Below, in pieces: positions 33,018 through 42,291 of a DNA stretch of 48,867 nucleotides. The notes beneath the pieces are model-generated. The model was not told the origin of the DNA, ran no database searches, and saw only the letters and a list, made by a program, of their open reading frames with translations. This stretch comes from CAVUAF01 sp964460655 (GTDB lineage Bacteria; Acidobacteriota; Terriglobia; Terriglobales; Acidobacteriaceae): assembly GCA_964460655.1 (NCBI GenBank), contig CAYWSH010000009.1, positions 1-48,867 on the forward strand. Direction: 5' to 3'. Position numbers and translations under genes: made by a program. Position 1 is the stretch's first letter, and every line of letters starts with the position of its first letter.

Positions 33018-33845
33018 TTATGACGCCGCGACGTTATTCGGTAGATCCGCACTGTACGTGGCTTTCCGTCTGGGCATCGTAGCCAGGAAGTACACTGCGC
33101 ACAGCCAGAGCAGCATCACCGTGAGCCAGGCAACGAGGGCATGGCTGAGCCCCAAAGCATGCGCCGCGCCGGGCTCCCCCGAGGGGACGATGTCTTTCGT
33201 GTTGTTCACTGCGGCATGCAGCAGCATGACGGGCAGCAGGCTGCGTCGCGTGCGTTCCCACAACCACGCAAAAGCGACACTGATCGCTGTGACTTGCAAA
33301 AGGTAGAGTGGGAACGACTGGCCGGTGGTCGTCGTTGCCGGAATGAAGAACAACGGCAGATGCCACGCCGCCCAGATGACGCCCAGCAGCAAGCTCGCAG
33401 CGCGCAGTCCCACGAGCTCGGCCATGCGGGGCAATGCGTAGCCGCGCCAGCCTACTTCTTCACCGGCCTGCCCGCCGATAAAAGTGGAGAAGAACGTCGC
33501 CGCAATCATAAGGAGCACGGATTCCTCGCCGATGCGCGGCCATGCACCTGTGAGCGCGCGATACAGCCCTGCCACCGTCAACTTGATAGCCGGCATGAAC
33601 AGGAAAGCAAACCCATACCACCGCGGGCCGACTTCCCACTGAAAGAGGCGGCTGAGCAGTGCATCCCTGCCGGGAGCGCGTTCCTCGAGTGACGTCAGCA
33701 AGACGGCAGCAATGCCCGGAGAGAATGTCCCCACAAAGATCAGGATGTGCCACTCGACGGAATAGGGAGCGAGCGCACCCGCTCCCCAAAAACACGCCCA
33801 CGTGATCGCAAACGTCAGAGCCAAGAAGCGAAGGAGCGCCGCCAT
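33018..33845 (-). CDS. CPBP-family intramembrane protease (Abi domain)
   Basis: The 275-residue multi-spanning protein has the three CPBP motifs: GEEVGWRGYALP (EExxxR), WAAWHLPLFF and HAAVNNTKD. These Glu and His residues bind zinc or form the active site in Rce1-like glutamyl proteases. Roles range from prenyl-protein processing to bacteriocin self-immunity; none can be chosen here. ATG 33845 is preferred; a TTG nine codons upstream is the alternative. It follows the isomerase-like gene by 45 bases. Confidence 0.85.
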   Translation of the reverse strand: MAALLRFLALTFAITWACFWGAGALAPYSVEWHILIFVGTFSPGIAAVLLTSLEERAPGRDALLSRLFQWEVGPRWYGFAFLFMPAIKLTVAGLYRALTGAWPRIGEESVLLMIAATFFSTFIGGQAGEEVGWRGYALPRMAELVGLRAASLLLGVIWAAWHLPLFFIPATTTTGQSFPLYLLQVTAISVAFAWLWERTRRSLLPVMLLHAAVNNTKDIVPSGEPGAAHALGLSHALVAWLTVMLLWLCAVYFLATMPRRKATYSADLPNNVAAS

Positions 33846-33890
33846 GCATTCGAAAGATACGATGGCGGGCAAAGATAGTTCCAGATGGAT

Positions 33891-34706
33891 CTAAGAGGAT
33901 GAGAGCTTCTTGATGGATTCCGCGATCTTTGCACCCGCATCAACTTTCTCGTCACCCTCGATCTCCAGCAGCAACGCTGGAACGTGCGGCGCGGAGCGCA
34001 GCAGCTCCATCGCTTCTTTCCAGTCGATAGAGCCATCACCGGGCCAAAGGTGCGAGTCGCGGTCGTGCTGGTTGTCATGCACGTGCGTGGAGCGTACGCG
34101 GTCTTTCACGATCCCGAACGCTTGCGCTACCGTGCTCATGATGTGGGCATGGCCGAAGTCAAAGCACACCCCGACGTCATCAAAGTGCGCCGTCTTCAGC
34201 AGCTCCATCAGTTTTTCCGGTGTAGCCAGCTCATTCGGGATGTTCTCCACCAGCAACGTCACGCCCAGCGGTTTGGCGAAAGCGCGCAGGTGTTCGAGCG
34301 ACGACATCGCATTGTCGAACTTGTGTGGGTCGAATGCTTCGCCGCCGCTGCCGACGTGTTGTACCAGGAAGCGGAAGGGCGCGATCTCAGCGACCTCGAT
34401 GGCGCGCTTGATCTCGTCCATCGACTCGATGCGGCGCCGTTTGTCGACATCCGCAATGTTGAGGCGCGTCGCGTCACTGCGCCAGTCGCCCTCGCCGTGC
34501 ATCGGCGAATGCATCGAGTGGAACTTGATGCCAGTCGAGGTGAACCAAGCGGCGAGCTCGCGTACATGGGCGCGGTCGTAGTAGTCGAAGTGTCCGCGCG
34601 CCCCGAAGATCTCGATGGCTTCGGCGCCCGCGCGGACAAAGCCATCCAGCAACCCCGGATGCAACCGCTGCTTTACGGCGATGTACGTGGAGACGGCTTT
34701 CAGCAT
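33891..34706 (-). CDS. Sugar phosphate isomerase/epimerase (xylose-isomerase-like TIM barrel)
   Basis: The 271-residue protein (ATG 34706, MLKAVSTYIAVKQRLHPGLLDG) fits the AP_endonuc_2 / xylose-isomerase-like fold. Metal-ligand segments visible are FHSMHSP, LLVENIPNELATPEKLMELL, GVCFDFGHAH and STHVHDNQHDRDSHLWPGDGSIDW. The substrate is not predictable. It is separated by 13 bases from a small membrane protein gene upstream and is probably co-transcribed with ggt. Confidence 0.88.
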   Translation of the reverse strand: MLKAVSTYIAVKQRLHPGLLDGFVRAGAEAIEIFGARGHFDYYDRAHVRELAAWFTSTGIKFHSMHSPMHGEGDWRSDATRLNIADVDKRRRIESMDEIKRAIEVAEIAPFRFLVQHVGSGGEAFDPHKFDNAMSSLEHLRAFAKPLGVTLLVENIPNELATPEKLMELLKTAHFDDVGVCFDFGHAHIMSTVAQAFGIVKDRVRSTHVHDNQHDRDSHLWPGDGSIDWKEAMELLRSAPHVPALLLEIEGDEKVDAGAKIAESIKKLSSS

Positions 34707-34719
34707 CCCGAGCAGGATA

Positions 34720-35091
34720 TCAGCGCGGCGCTTTGCGCAGTTGGCGCAAGCGCAGCCAGCCGCCGCCCAGCGCGCTGGGAGCAAGGATGAGCGCAGCCGT
34801 GACCTGCGTCCAAATGGCGCCACCGGAGCGCATGGTCATCACGAGCGAACCGACTGCCCCTAGCGCTATGACGACTGCGACCAGCACCGCCGCCACGAGA
34901 TCTGCACGCCGCGCGATCACCGCGGCAACGTATCCCGCGAGCGACGCGAAGAGGATCCCGTACACCACGCTGAACGTCATGAAGACGGCCGTGCCGGATG
35001 CGTGCGGATCCTCACCGGCGAGTTGGAAGAAGAGAACCGCCGAAGCCGCGAAGATGACGTAGCCCGCCACCACCGCGCCGAGCGTGCGCAT
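34720..35091 (-). CDS. Small four-helix membrane protein, unrecognised
   Basis: The 123-residue protein has hydrophobic segments near residues 3-22, 36-58, 64-86 and 92-108 and ends in a basic LRLRQLRK tail that should face the cytoplasm. Its ATG overlaps the ggt stop by one base (TGATG). No family was recognised. Confidence 0.75.
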   Translation of the reverse strand: MRTLGAVVAGYVIFAASAVLFFQLAGEDPHASGTAVFMTFSVVYGILFASLAGYVAAVIARRADLVAAVLVAVVIALGAVGSLVMTMRSGGAIWTQVTAALILAPSALGGGWLRLRQLRKAPR

Positions 35092-36848
35092 CAGTAGCCG
35101 ACAGCGGAGCCAGTGTCGTTGCGGCCGTCACTCGCGCCCAGTCGCTCGCCCGTCTTCAGGTCGATCATGATGCACTCGGCGTCGCCCCAAAGCCCCGTGC
35201 GCCGGCCGGTCTCGGTGTCGCTGCGACCGGTCTTGATCTTCTGGCCGCGGCCCTCGAGCATGCGTTGCGTGTCGATCGTGATGCCGCGTTCCAGGCTGAG
35301 TTCGTCGGGCAGCCACTGATGGTGGAAGCGCGGCGCATTGACGGCCTGCGCGATGTCCATGCCGAAGTCCACCACGTTCATCAGGATATTCGCCACCGTG
35401 GTGATGATGGTCGGCCCTCCCGGCGAACCGAGCAGGAGAAAGAGCTTGCCCTCTTTGAGCACGATGGTCGGCGTCATCGCCGAGAGCGGGCGCTTATTCG
35501 CACCCACCGCGTTCGCCGGCCCCTGGATCAGGCCGTACATGTTCGGCACGCCGACTTTCGCCGCGAAGTCGTCCATCTCGTCGTTCAACAGGAAGCCGAG
35601 GCCGGGAACCGTGACATAAGAACCGTAGCCGCCGTTCAACGTGGTCGTGACGGCAACGGCGTTGCCCGCGGGGTCGACCACCGAATAGTGCGTTGTCTCT
35701 TCCTTCTCGCGCGCCGGCGCGATCGAGGCGGTACCCATGGCTTCCGCCAATCGGTCGAGGTCGCTGAAGGCCGAGGGGCGCTTCAACGTCTGGCTCAGGG
35801 TGGCGCGCGGCTCGATGGATTCGCGCCACGCCACACCGTACTTCTTGTCGATGAGCTGCGCGACCGGCACCTTGCTGAAATCGGGATCGCCCATGAACTC
35901 GGCGCGGTCGAAGAACGCGCGGCGATACGATTCCGTGATCAGGTGGATGGCTTCCGCGGAATCTACCCCCATCTTCGCGATGTCGTAACCCTCGAGGATG
36001 TTCAGCGTTTCGATCAGCGCCGTCCCGCCCGACGAAGGCGGCGGCGCGCTGATGATCTCGAGACCGCGATAGGTGCCGCGTACCGGCGCGCGGTCCTTCA
36101 CGTCGTAGTTCGCCAGGTCTTCCGCCGTGACGATGCCGCCGCCCGCCTGTACGGCCGCGGCGATCTGCTGCGCCATCTTGCCCTTGTAGAACTCATCGGG
36201 GTTCTTGGCGATGCGCTGTAACGTCTTCGCCAGCTCAGGCTGTTTGAACGTATCGCCGGGCTGGTAGTAGTTGCCGTCGCGCTGGAAGACACGCTTCGAT
36301 TCTGGGAATTCGGCGAGGTGCTTCGCCTTGAGCGAGGTCGCGTCGCCGTAGCTCAGCGCAAAGCCTTGCTTCGCCAGGCGGATCGCCGGCTCCATCACGC
36401 GCTTCAGCGGCAACTTACCCCAGTGCTGCTGGGCGTACACCATGCCCTTCACCGACCCGGGCACGCCGATGGCCTTGTAACCGATGACGCTCAGGTCCTT
36501 GATGACCTTGCCGTCGGCGTCCCAGTACATCGATTCGGTCGCCTTACCGGGCGCCTTTTCGCGATAGTCGAGGAAGTGCGTCGTGCCGTCGGCCGCGCGG
36601 AACAGCATGAAGCCGCCGCCGCCGATGTTCCCGGCCGAAGGATGTACGACGGCGAGCGCAAAGCCGGTGGCGACCGCAGCGTCTACGGCGTTGCCGCCGG
36701 CGCGCATGATCTCTACTCCGGCTTTCGAGGCGTAGTCATTCACGCTGACGACCATCGCCTGCTTGGCGTGCACGGGCCGCAAGCCCGCGGCGTGGACGAA
36801 GGTCGAGAGCGCGATGAAGACAAATGCGGTGCGGCGAAAAGTCTTCAT
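35091..36848 (-). CDS. ggt: Gamma-glutamyltransferase precursor
   Basis: ATG 36848 gives 585 residues (a GTG two codons earlier is possible) with a signal peptide (MKTFRRTAFVFIALSTFVHAA). The proenzyme should cleave itself before Thr385 in EE|TTHYSVVDPAGNAV, making the small subunit N-terminus nucleophile. Also present are NIGGGGFMLFRAADG, FLLNDEMDDF and the gamma-glutamate-binding LGSPGGPTIITTV. It acts in the periplasm on glutathione and other gamma-glutamyl compounds. The lid loop (LNDEMDDF) is present. Confidence 0.95.
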   Translation of the reverse strand: MKTFRRTAFVFIALSTFVHAAGLRPVHAKQAMVVSVNDYASKAGVEIMRAGGNAVDAAVATGFALAVVHPSAGNIGGGGFMLFRAADGTTHFLDYREKAPGKATESMYWDADGKVIKDLSVIGYKAIGVPGSVKGMVYAQQHWGKLPLKRVMEPAIRLAKQGFALSYGDATSLKAKHLAEFPESKRVFQRDGNYYQPGDTFKQPELAKTLQRIAKNPDEFYKGKMAQQIAAAVQAGGGIVTAEDLANYDVKDRAPVRGTYRGLEIISAPPPSSGGTALIETLNILEGYDIAKMGVDSAEAIHLITESYRRAFFDRAEFMGDPDFSKVPVAQLIDKKYGVAWRESIEPRATLSQTLKRPSAFSDLDRLAEAMGTASIAPAREKEETTHYSVVDPAGNAVAVTTTLNGGYGSYVTVPGLGFLLNDEMDDFAAKVGVPNMYGLIQGPANAVGANKRPLSAMTPTIVLKEGKLFLLLGSPGGPTIITTVANILMNVVDFGMDIAQAVNAPRFHHQWLPDELSLERGITIDTQRMLEGRGQKIKTGRSDTETGRRTGLWGDAECIMIDLKTGERLGASDGRNDTGSAVGY

Positions 36849-36884
36849 GGTCACGTAGAGATTATTGCAGGTCGAAACAGCGCG

Positions 36885-37265
36885 TCAACGTCGCTTATGC
36901 GCTGTCTTCTTCCGCGTTTTGGCCGGCGCCGCCTTCTTCTTCCGGGAAAGTTTGGACGCGACCTCGTCATATGATTCGCGTAGCAGCGTGCGCATTTCCG
37001 CCGGCTCGACCGTATCGAGCCGAGCGAGCGTGATCCAGCCGTAGCGTCCTACGTACGCGGCACGCGCGATGCCCTCGACTTCGAGCAGCTCAGCCAGCCG
37101 CGCGGGCGCCGCCTTCAGCGTCATGCCGCCCGCGATGCCTTCGTCGGGCGTGGTGACCGCGAACATCTTCCCGCCGATGCAGAAGCAGAGGTGGTTCTCC
37201 CATTTGATGTCTTCCGTCGCATCCGGCAGCGCCAGGCAGAACGCGCGGATTTGTTCCAGGGTCAT
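36885..37265 (-). CDS. MmcQ/YjbR-family DNA-binding-like protein
   Basis: The 126-residue protein opens MTLEQIRAFCLALPDATEDIKWENHLCFCIGGKMFAV, the usual YjbR/CyaY-like fold pattern, and continues RYGWITLARLD. The last 25 residues form a Lys/Arg-rich tail (SRKKKAAPAKTRKKTAHKRR), which suggests nucleic acid binding. The function of the family is not established. It lies 36 bases upstream of ggt on the same strand. Confidence 0.87.
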   Translation of the reverse strand: MTLEQIRAFCLALPDATEDIKWENHLCFCIGGKMFAVTTPDEGIAGGMTLKAAPARLAELLEVEGIARAAYVGRYGWITLARLDTVEPAEMRTLLRESYDEVASKLSRKKKAAPAKTRKKTAHKRR

Positions 37266-37342
37266 AAGAGCCGGTTAGTCTATCAGTCGATGACTCAGCC
37301 GCTGCTCGTCGCTGACCGACTGAAAGACTGACAACTCACCGA

Positions 37343-38161
37343 CTAAACCGGCTGCATCAACGTCGCCTTGCTGTAGCACAGCGTGAAGCCCAGCCGTTCG
37401 GCGTTGCGCTGCGACGTGGTCCCGCCCTGCGTCACGATGCAGGCCAGGTCGATACCGACCTCGGCAGCGACGTGCAGTCGCGTCTTGAGCATCGCGGTCT
37501 GGATGCCGCGCCCACGGAACTGTGGCAGCGTGCTCGTACCGGAGAGCGCGATGACGTTGAACTTGCGGATCAGCATCGCGCTCGCGCCCGCAACCGCCTG
37601 TCCGTCGATGAAAGCGATGTAGCTGACGACGTCCGGACAACGCAGCACCGGCGTCATGATGTCGGTGAGCTGCGGCGCGAACTCCGGGACAGCCGTCGCA
37701 AAGCCGCGGCCGACGACGTCAGCCCACAGCGCGGCTTCCTCCGGCCGCGTGCGGCGGATCTCGATGCCCGGCGGCTGCTCGGCTGCGAAGTCACCGCGCT
37801 GGATGCGCCGGGCCAGCACGTTGTTCAGTTCCTCCATCAGGTATTTGCGCCCGCGCAATAATGGGATCAGCTCAGGTGTGCTCATCGGACACACGTCGAT
37901 CTTCGCGGGAGCGTTCCTTGCTTTATAGAACTGCTCGATCGTGTCGATCTGCCCGCCGCTCACCGCTTCGCCGACACCGAAGCCCGTGACGCGCCCGATC
38001 GGCGAATTCGGCCCGGCGAACGTCATGTGCCCATCGCCAATGGGCGCCACCGCCGCCCCGATCTGCGGCCGCAACTGAGCCAGCGCTTCGCAGTACTGCA
38101 CTTGCGGGATCTCTTCGCACGCCTCCAAACGGCGCGCCAATGCCACATCCAGGAATCGCAT
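37343..38161 (-). CDS. GNAT-family N-acetyltransferase
   Basis: ATG 38161 (MRFLDVALARRLEACEE) is preceded by GAGGAG with a 7-base spacing. The 272-residue protein has an N-terminal domain of unknown type with the GPNSPIGRVTGFG segment, then a GNAT domain from about residue 145. The acetyl-CoA site is LPQFRGRGIQTAMLKTRL and a final strand-helix GGTTSQRNAERLGFTLCY closes the fold. The substrate is unknown. The stop lies at the edge of a degenerate ACT-rich repeat stretch (37292-37347). Confidence 0.88.
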   Translation of the reverse strand: MRFLDVALARRLEACEEIPQVQYCEALAQLRPQIGAAVAPIGDGHMTFAGPNSPIGRVTGFGVGEAVSGGQIDTIEQFYKARNAPAKIDVCPMSTPELIPLLRGRKYLMEELNNVLARRIQRGDFAAEQPPGIEIRRTRPEEAALWADVVGRGFATAVPEFAPQLTDIMTPVLRCPDVVSYIAFIDGQAVAGASAMLIRKFNVIALSGTSTLPQFRGRGIQTAMLKTRLHVAAEVGIDLACIVTQGGTTSQRNAERLGFTLCYSKATLMQPV

Positions 38162-38297
38162 TCCGGTTCTCCTCAAAGGATGAAAGACCGAGAAATACCT
38201 GCGCGCTTGACCACGCGCGTGCCGAGGAGCGGCCGGGTTAGCGGATGGCGGTCAGAGGCAGTACCGCGAGCAATGTAGCACGGGCTTTGGAGGATCG

Positions 38298-39455
38298 CTA
38301 GGCGCGGCCGCTGTTGGGCGCCTCGCCGAGCGTGACCTTTATGTTCAGCTTCTGCTTGCCTCGATAAATGGTGAAGGTCGCCGTGTCGCCGGCGTGGTGC
38401 TGGTTCATGATGCGCGCGATGTCCTGCTGCTCGCTGACGTCTTCCTCGTCGATGGCCACAATTAGGTCGCCGCCGGTGAGGATCGGCGAATTGCCCAGGT
38501 AAGCGCGCTGCGAGCCGCCATACAGTCCTGCGCGCTCCGCCGCTCCGCCGGGCACGAGCTGCATGATGAGCAGGCCGTTGTCTGCGGGAAGCCCCATCTG
38601 CTGCGCCAGCTCCGGACCGATCGGCAGCACCGAGCGGATGCCGTGCGACGGCCGCCGCACCCGCCCGAACTTGTTGAAGTCGTCGAGCATCGCCTTGGCG
38701 GTATTGATCGGGATGGCAAAGCCGATACCGGCACTCTGGTTCGCACCGCCGGTAGCGATCATGGTGTTGATGCCGATCACCTCGCCGTGCATGTTCAGCA
38801 GCGGCCCACCGGAATTACCGGGATTGATCGCGGCGTCCGTCTGGATCGCTTCGTCAATGATGGCGCCCGCCGGCGTCTCGATCGGACGGAACGAGCTGAT
38901 GATGCCGCGCGACATCGTGCCGCTCAGCCCGAACGGATTGCCGATGGCGTACACCTTCTGGCCGACGACGACGTGGCTGGAGTCCGCCATGGTCACCGTT
39001 GGCAGGTCGCGCGCTGGGATCTGGATGAGCGCAAGGTCGTGTGCCGGATCGCGCACCAGCACTTGGGCGGTGAACTTGCGTTTGCTCTTGTAAAGCGTCA
39101 CGTCCACTTGCTGCGCATTCTCGATCACGTGGTAGTTGGTCAGGATGTGGCCCTGCTTGTCGATCAGGAAGCCCGAGCCCTGGCCTTCAGCCGGCGTGAG
39201 TCCGTAGAAAAAGTTGAACTGCATCACCTGCGAGGTGACGTTCACCACCGCCGGCGCGACGCGCTGATACACGTCGACGTTGTTCTGCTCTTCGGCGTCC
39301 AGGCGGTCGGGCGCTGCCGCCTGCGAGAGCTGCACCGTGGCGGGGCGCGTGACCCAGGAAGCGCTGCGCACGAGTTCCGGCGCGTGACGAGAATTCGTCG
39401 CGAAATAGAAGGCGGCCACGAAGGCCACAGCGAAGATAAGAGGTCGAAATCGCAT
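38298..39455 (-). CDS. HtrA/DegP-type serine protease with one PDZ domain
   Basis: The 385-residue protein has an N-terminal signal or anchor (residues 5-20), a trypsin-like domain with catalytic triad H109 (TNYHVIE), D140 (HDLALI) and S215 (GNSGGP), and one PDZ domain from about residue 270. It would act in periplasmic protein quality control, as DegS/DegP do. A single PDZ and an uncleaved-looking N-terminus make it more like DegS or HhoB. It follows coaE on the same strand. Confidence 0.93.
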   Translation of the reverse strand: MRFRPLIFAVAFVAAFYFATNSRHAPELVRSASWVTRPATVQLSQAAAPDRLDAEEQNNVDVYQRVAPAVVNVTSQVMQFNFFYGLTPAEGQGSGFLIDKQGHILTNYHVIENAQQVDVTLYKSKRKFTAQVLVRDPAHDLALIQIPARDLPTVTMADSSHVVVGQKVYAIGNPFGLSGTMSRGIISSFRPIETPAGAIIDEAIQTDAAINPGNSGGPLLNMHGEVIGINTMIATGGANQSAGIGFAIPINTAKAMLDDFNKFGRVRRPSHGIRSVLPIGPELAQQMGLPADNGLLIMQLVPGGAAERAGLYGGSQRAYLGNSPILTGGDLIVAIDEEDVSEQQDIARIMNQHHAGDTATFTIYRGKQKLNIKVTLGEAPNSGRA

Positions 39456-40055
39456 ATTGAGTGGTCAGTCAGGAGAACGCAGCCAAGCTGCGCCTTTTCC
39501 TCTGAGTATTATGGACGATGCCAGGCTTCGCGCGTAAGCAGCGGCGTCAGGCGGCCAGAGCCAGTAGTTGCTGCCAGACCTTCTCCACCTGCCGTTCCGC
39601 TTCGGCCAGTGGGCCTGAGTTATCGATGACGAAGTCTGCCGCCGCGACTTTCTTTTCGTCGGGCCATTGCGCCGCGGACCGCCGCTCGACCTCCGCGCGC
39701 GCCGCGTCCACGCTGATCCGCAGCCGCTGCGCGTAACGCTCGGCCTTCTGCTCGAGGCGGCACGTGATCGTGATCAGCTTGTCGAAGTGATCGCGCACGC
39801 CCGCTTCCAGGATCAACGCCGCCTCGATGATCGCGACCCTATTCGGATGGTTGCGCTCGATCTCGGCCAGCCATTCATCCTGCCGCGCAATGACCGCCGG
39901 ATGCACGATGGCGTTCAACTCGGCGATGCGCGAGCCGCCGGGGGCGTTGAACGCAGCATCGGCGAGCTTGGAGCGGTCGATCGTGCCGTCCGCGCGCAAG
40001 ATGCCGGCGCCAAAGCGCCGCACCACCAGCCCGTAGACGCGCTCCCCGGGATTCA

Positions 40056-41159
<1,104 letters not shown>

Positions 41160-41177
41160 GCGGCGATTCTACCCAAA

Positions 41178-41244
41178 TGCAAAATGAAAAATGCAAAATG
41201 AAAGATCGCGCGCCCATTTTGCATTCTTCATTTTGCATTTTGCA
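41178..41244. repeat. Inverted pair of heptanucleotide arrays, 4 + 4 units
   Basis: Left array (41178-41205): TGCAAAA, TGAAAAA, TGCAAAA, TGAAAGA. Right array (41217-41244) read on the minus strand: TGCAAAA, TGCAAAA, TGAAGAA, TGCAAAA. The two can fold into a long hairpin between miaA and folD. The TGA at 41230-41228 that ends miaA is part of the right array. Confidence 0.85.
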
Positions 41245-42163
41245 TTCGACCTACCATGGCGCTCGCTTCCCGCTGGATGCCAGCCTCATCGCCGAAGCCT
41301 CGCAACCAGTGCATCTCCGGCTCGCGCCGGAACCATGTCATCTGTCGCTTGGCGTAATTGCGATGTCCCTGCTGCGCCGCCGTGATGGCGGCAGCCAGCG
41401 TTAGCTCGCCGCGCAAGTGCTGCACTGCCTGCGCGTAGCCGAGAGATTCGAGCGCCCACGCCGAATCGTCATAGCGCTCCAGCAATGCCCGCGTCTCGGC
41501 AATGAGCCCCGCATCGAACATCGCCTGCGCCCGCTCGTTGATGCGTTCGTAGAGCGCGACGCGCTCGGGATCGAGCCCGAGGCGCAGCACGCGGAATCCG
41601 GTGAGCGCGTCGCGCCCTTGCCCATGCAGCTCGCTGATGCGGGCCCGAGCCGCCAGGCAGACCTCGATCGCACGGATAAGCTTCGGCTGGTCGTTAGCGT
41701 GAATGCGCGCGGCAGCCGCGGGATCAAGGCGCGTCAGCAGGCGATGCAGCCACGCGGGACCCTTTGCGCTCGCGCTCTCCCGCAACCGGGTGCGCAGCTC
41801 CTCCGAGCGCGGCGGACCGGGGAAGAGGCCACCGAGCAGCGCGCGCAAGTACAGTCCGGTCCCGCCGACAACGATCGGCAGCTTGCCGCGATCTCGGATG
41901 TCCGCCAGCGCCGCCCGCGCTCGCCGCGCGTAGTCGCCCGCGTTGACGTGTTCGCTGGGTTCGGCGACGTCGAGCAGATGGTGCGGCACGCGCTCGCGCT
42001 CGGCGCGTGAGGGCTTGGCGGTGCCGATCTCGAACTCGCGGTAGAGCGCGACCGAATCGCAACTGACGATCTCGCCGCCGAAACGCTCGGCGAGCGCGAT
42101 CGCGTGCGTCGTCTTGCCGCTAGCGGTCGGGCCGGCTATCGCGACCAGCAGTGGGTCGCTCAT
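41228..42163 (-). CDS. miaA: tRNA dimethylallyltransferase
   Basis: ATG 42163 gives 311 residues. Motifs are the P-loop IAGPTASGKTTHAIAL, CDSVALYREFEIGTAKPS, VPHHLLDVAEPSE, VVGGTGLYLRALLGG and QGHRNYAKRQMTWFRRE. The enzyme adds a dimethylallyl group to A37 of tRNAs that read UNN codons. The final residues (MQNAK) and the stop are encoded by a heptamer repeat, so the C-terminus is not conserved sequence. The start overlaps the stop of a 35-codon ORF by four bases. Confidence 0.94.
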   Translation of the reverse strand: MSDPLLVAIAGPTASGKTTHAIALAERFGGEIVSCDSVALYREFEIGTAKPSRAERERVPHHLLDVAEPSEHVNAGDYARRARAALADIRDRGKLPIVVGGTGLYLRALLGGLFPGPPRSEELRTRLRESASAKGPAWLHRLLTRLDPAAAARIHANDQPKLIRAIEVCLAARARISELHGQGRDALTGFRVLRLGLDPERVALYERINERAQAMFDAGLIAETRALLERYDDSAWALESLGYAQAVQHLRGELTLAAAITAAQQGHRNYAKRQMTWFRREPEMHWLRGFGDEAGIQREASAMVGRMQNAK

Positions 42164-42267
42164 CGTGCGCCCCACGGAATGGCGCGCCAGAAGCGCACCA
42201 CGACCAGCGCCAGGATCAGCAGCGCGATAACAATGACGCCGAGCGCGTTTTGTCGGGGATGAGACAA
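42160..42267 (-). CDS. Possible 35-residue single-span membrane peptide upstream of miaA
   Basis: The frame ends in a TGA that overlaps the miaA ATG by four bases (ATGA), which suggests translational coupling. From TTG 42267 it encodes a hydrophobic helix (GVIVIALLILALVVVRFW) with a basic flank, so it could be a small inner-membrane protein. The start codon is uncertain and no good ribosome site is seen. It resembles no family I can name. Confidence 0.45.
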   Translation of the reverse strand: MSHPRQNALGVIVIALLILALVVVRFWRAIPWGAR

Positions 42268-42270
42268 GAG

Positions 42271-42291
42271 ACTCAGTACTCGGTACTCACT
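42271..42291. repeat. Heptanucleotide tandem array, 3 units
   Basis: Units ACTCAGT, ACTCGGT, ACTCACT follow without a gap. The third unit contains the stop codon of the TonB-like gene (42287-42289 on the minus strand). Confidence 0.7.

Noticed and set aside
37266..37347. A further heptamer array before the acetyltransferase stop
   Set aside because: The ACT-containing units are spaced 7 to 8 bases apart and lose register, so it is at best a decayed array.
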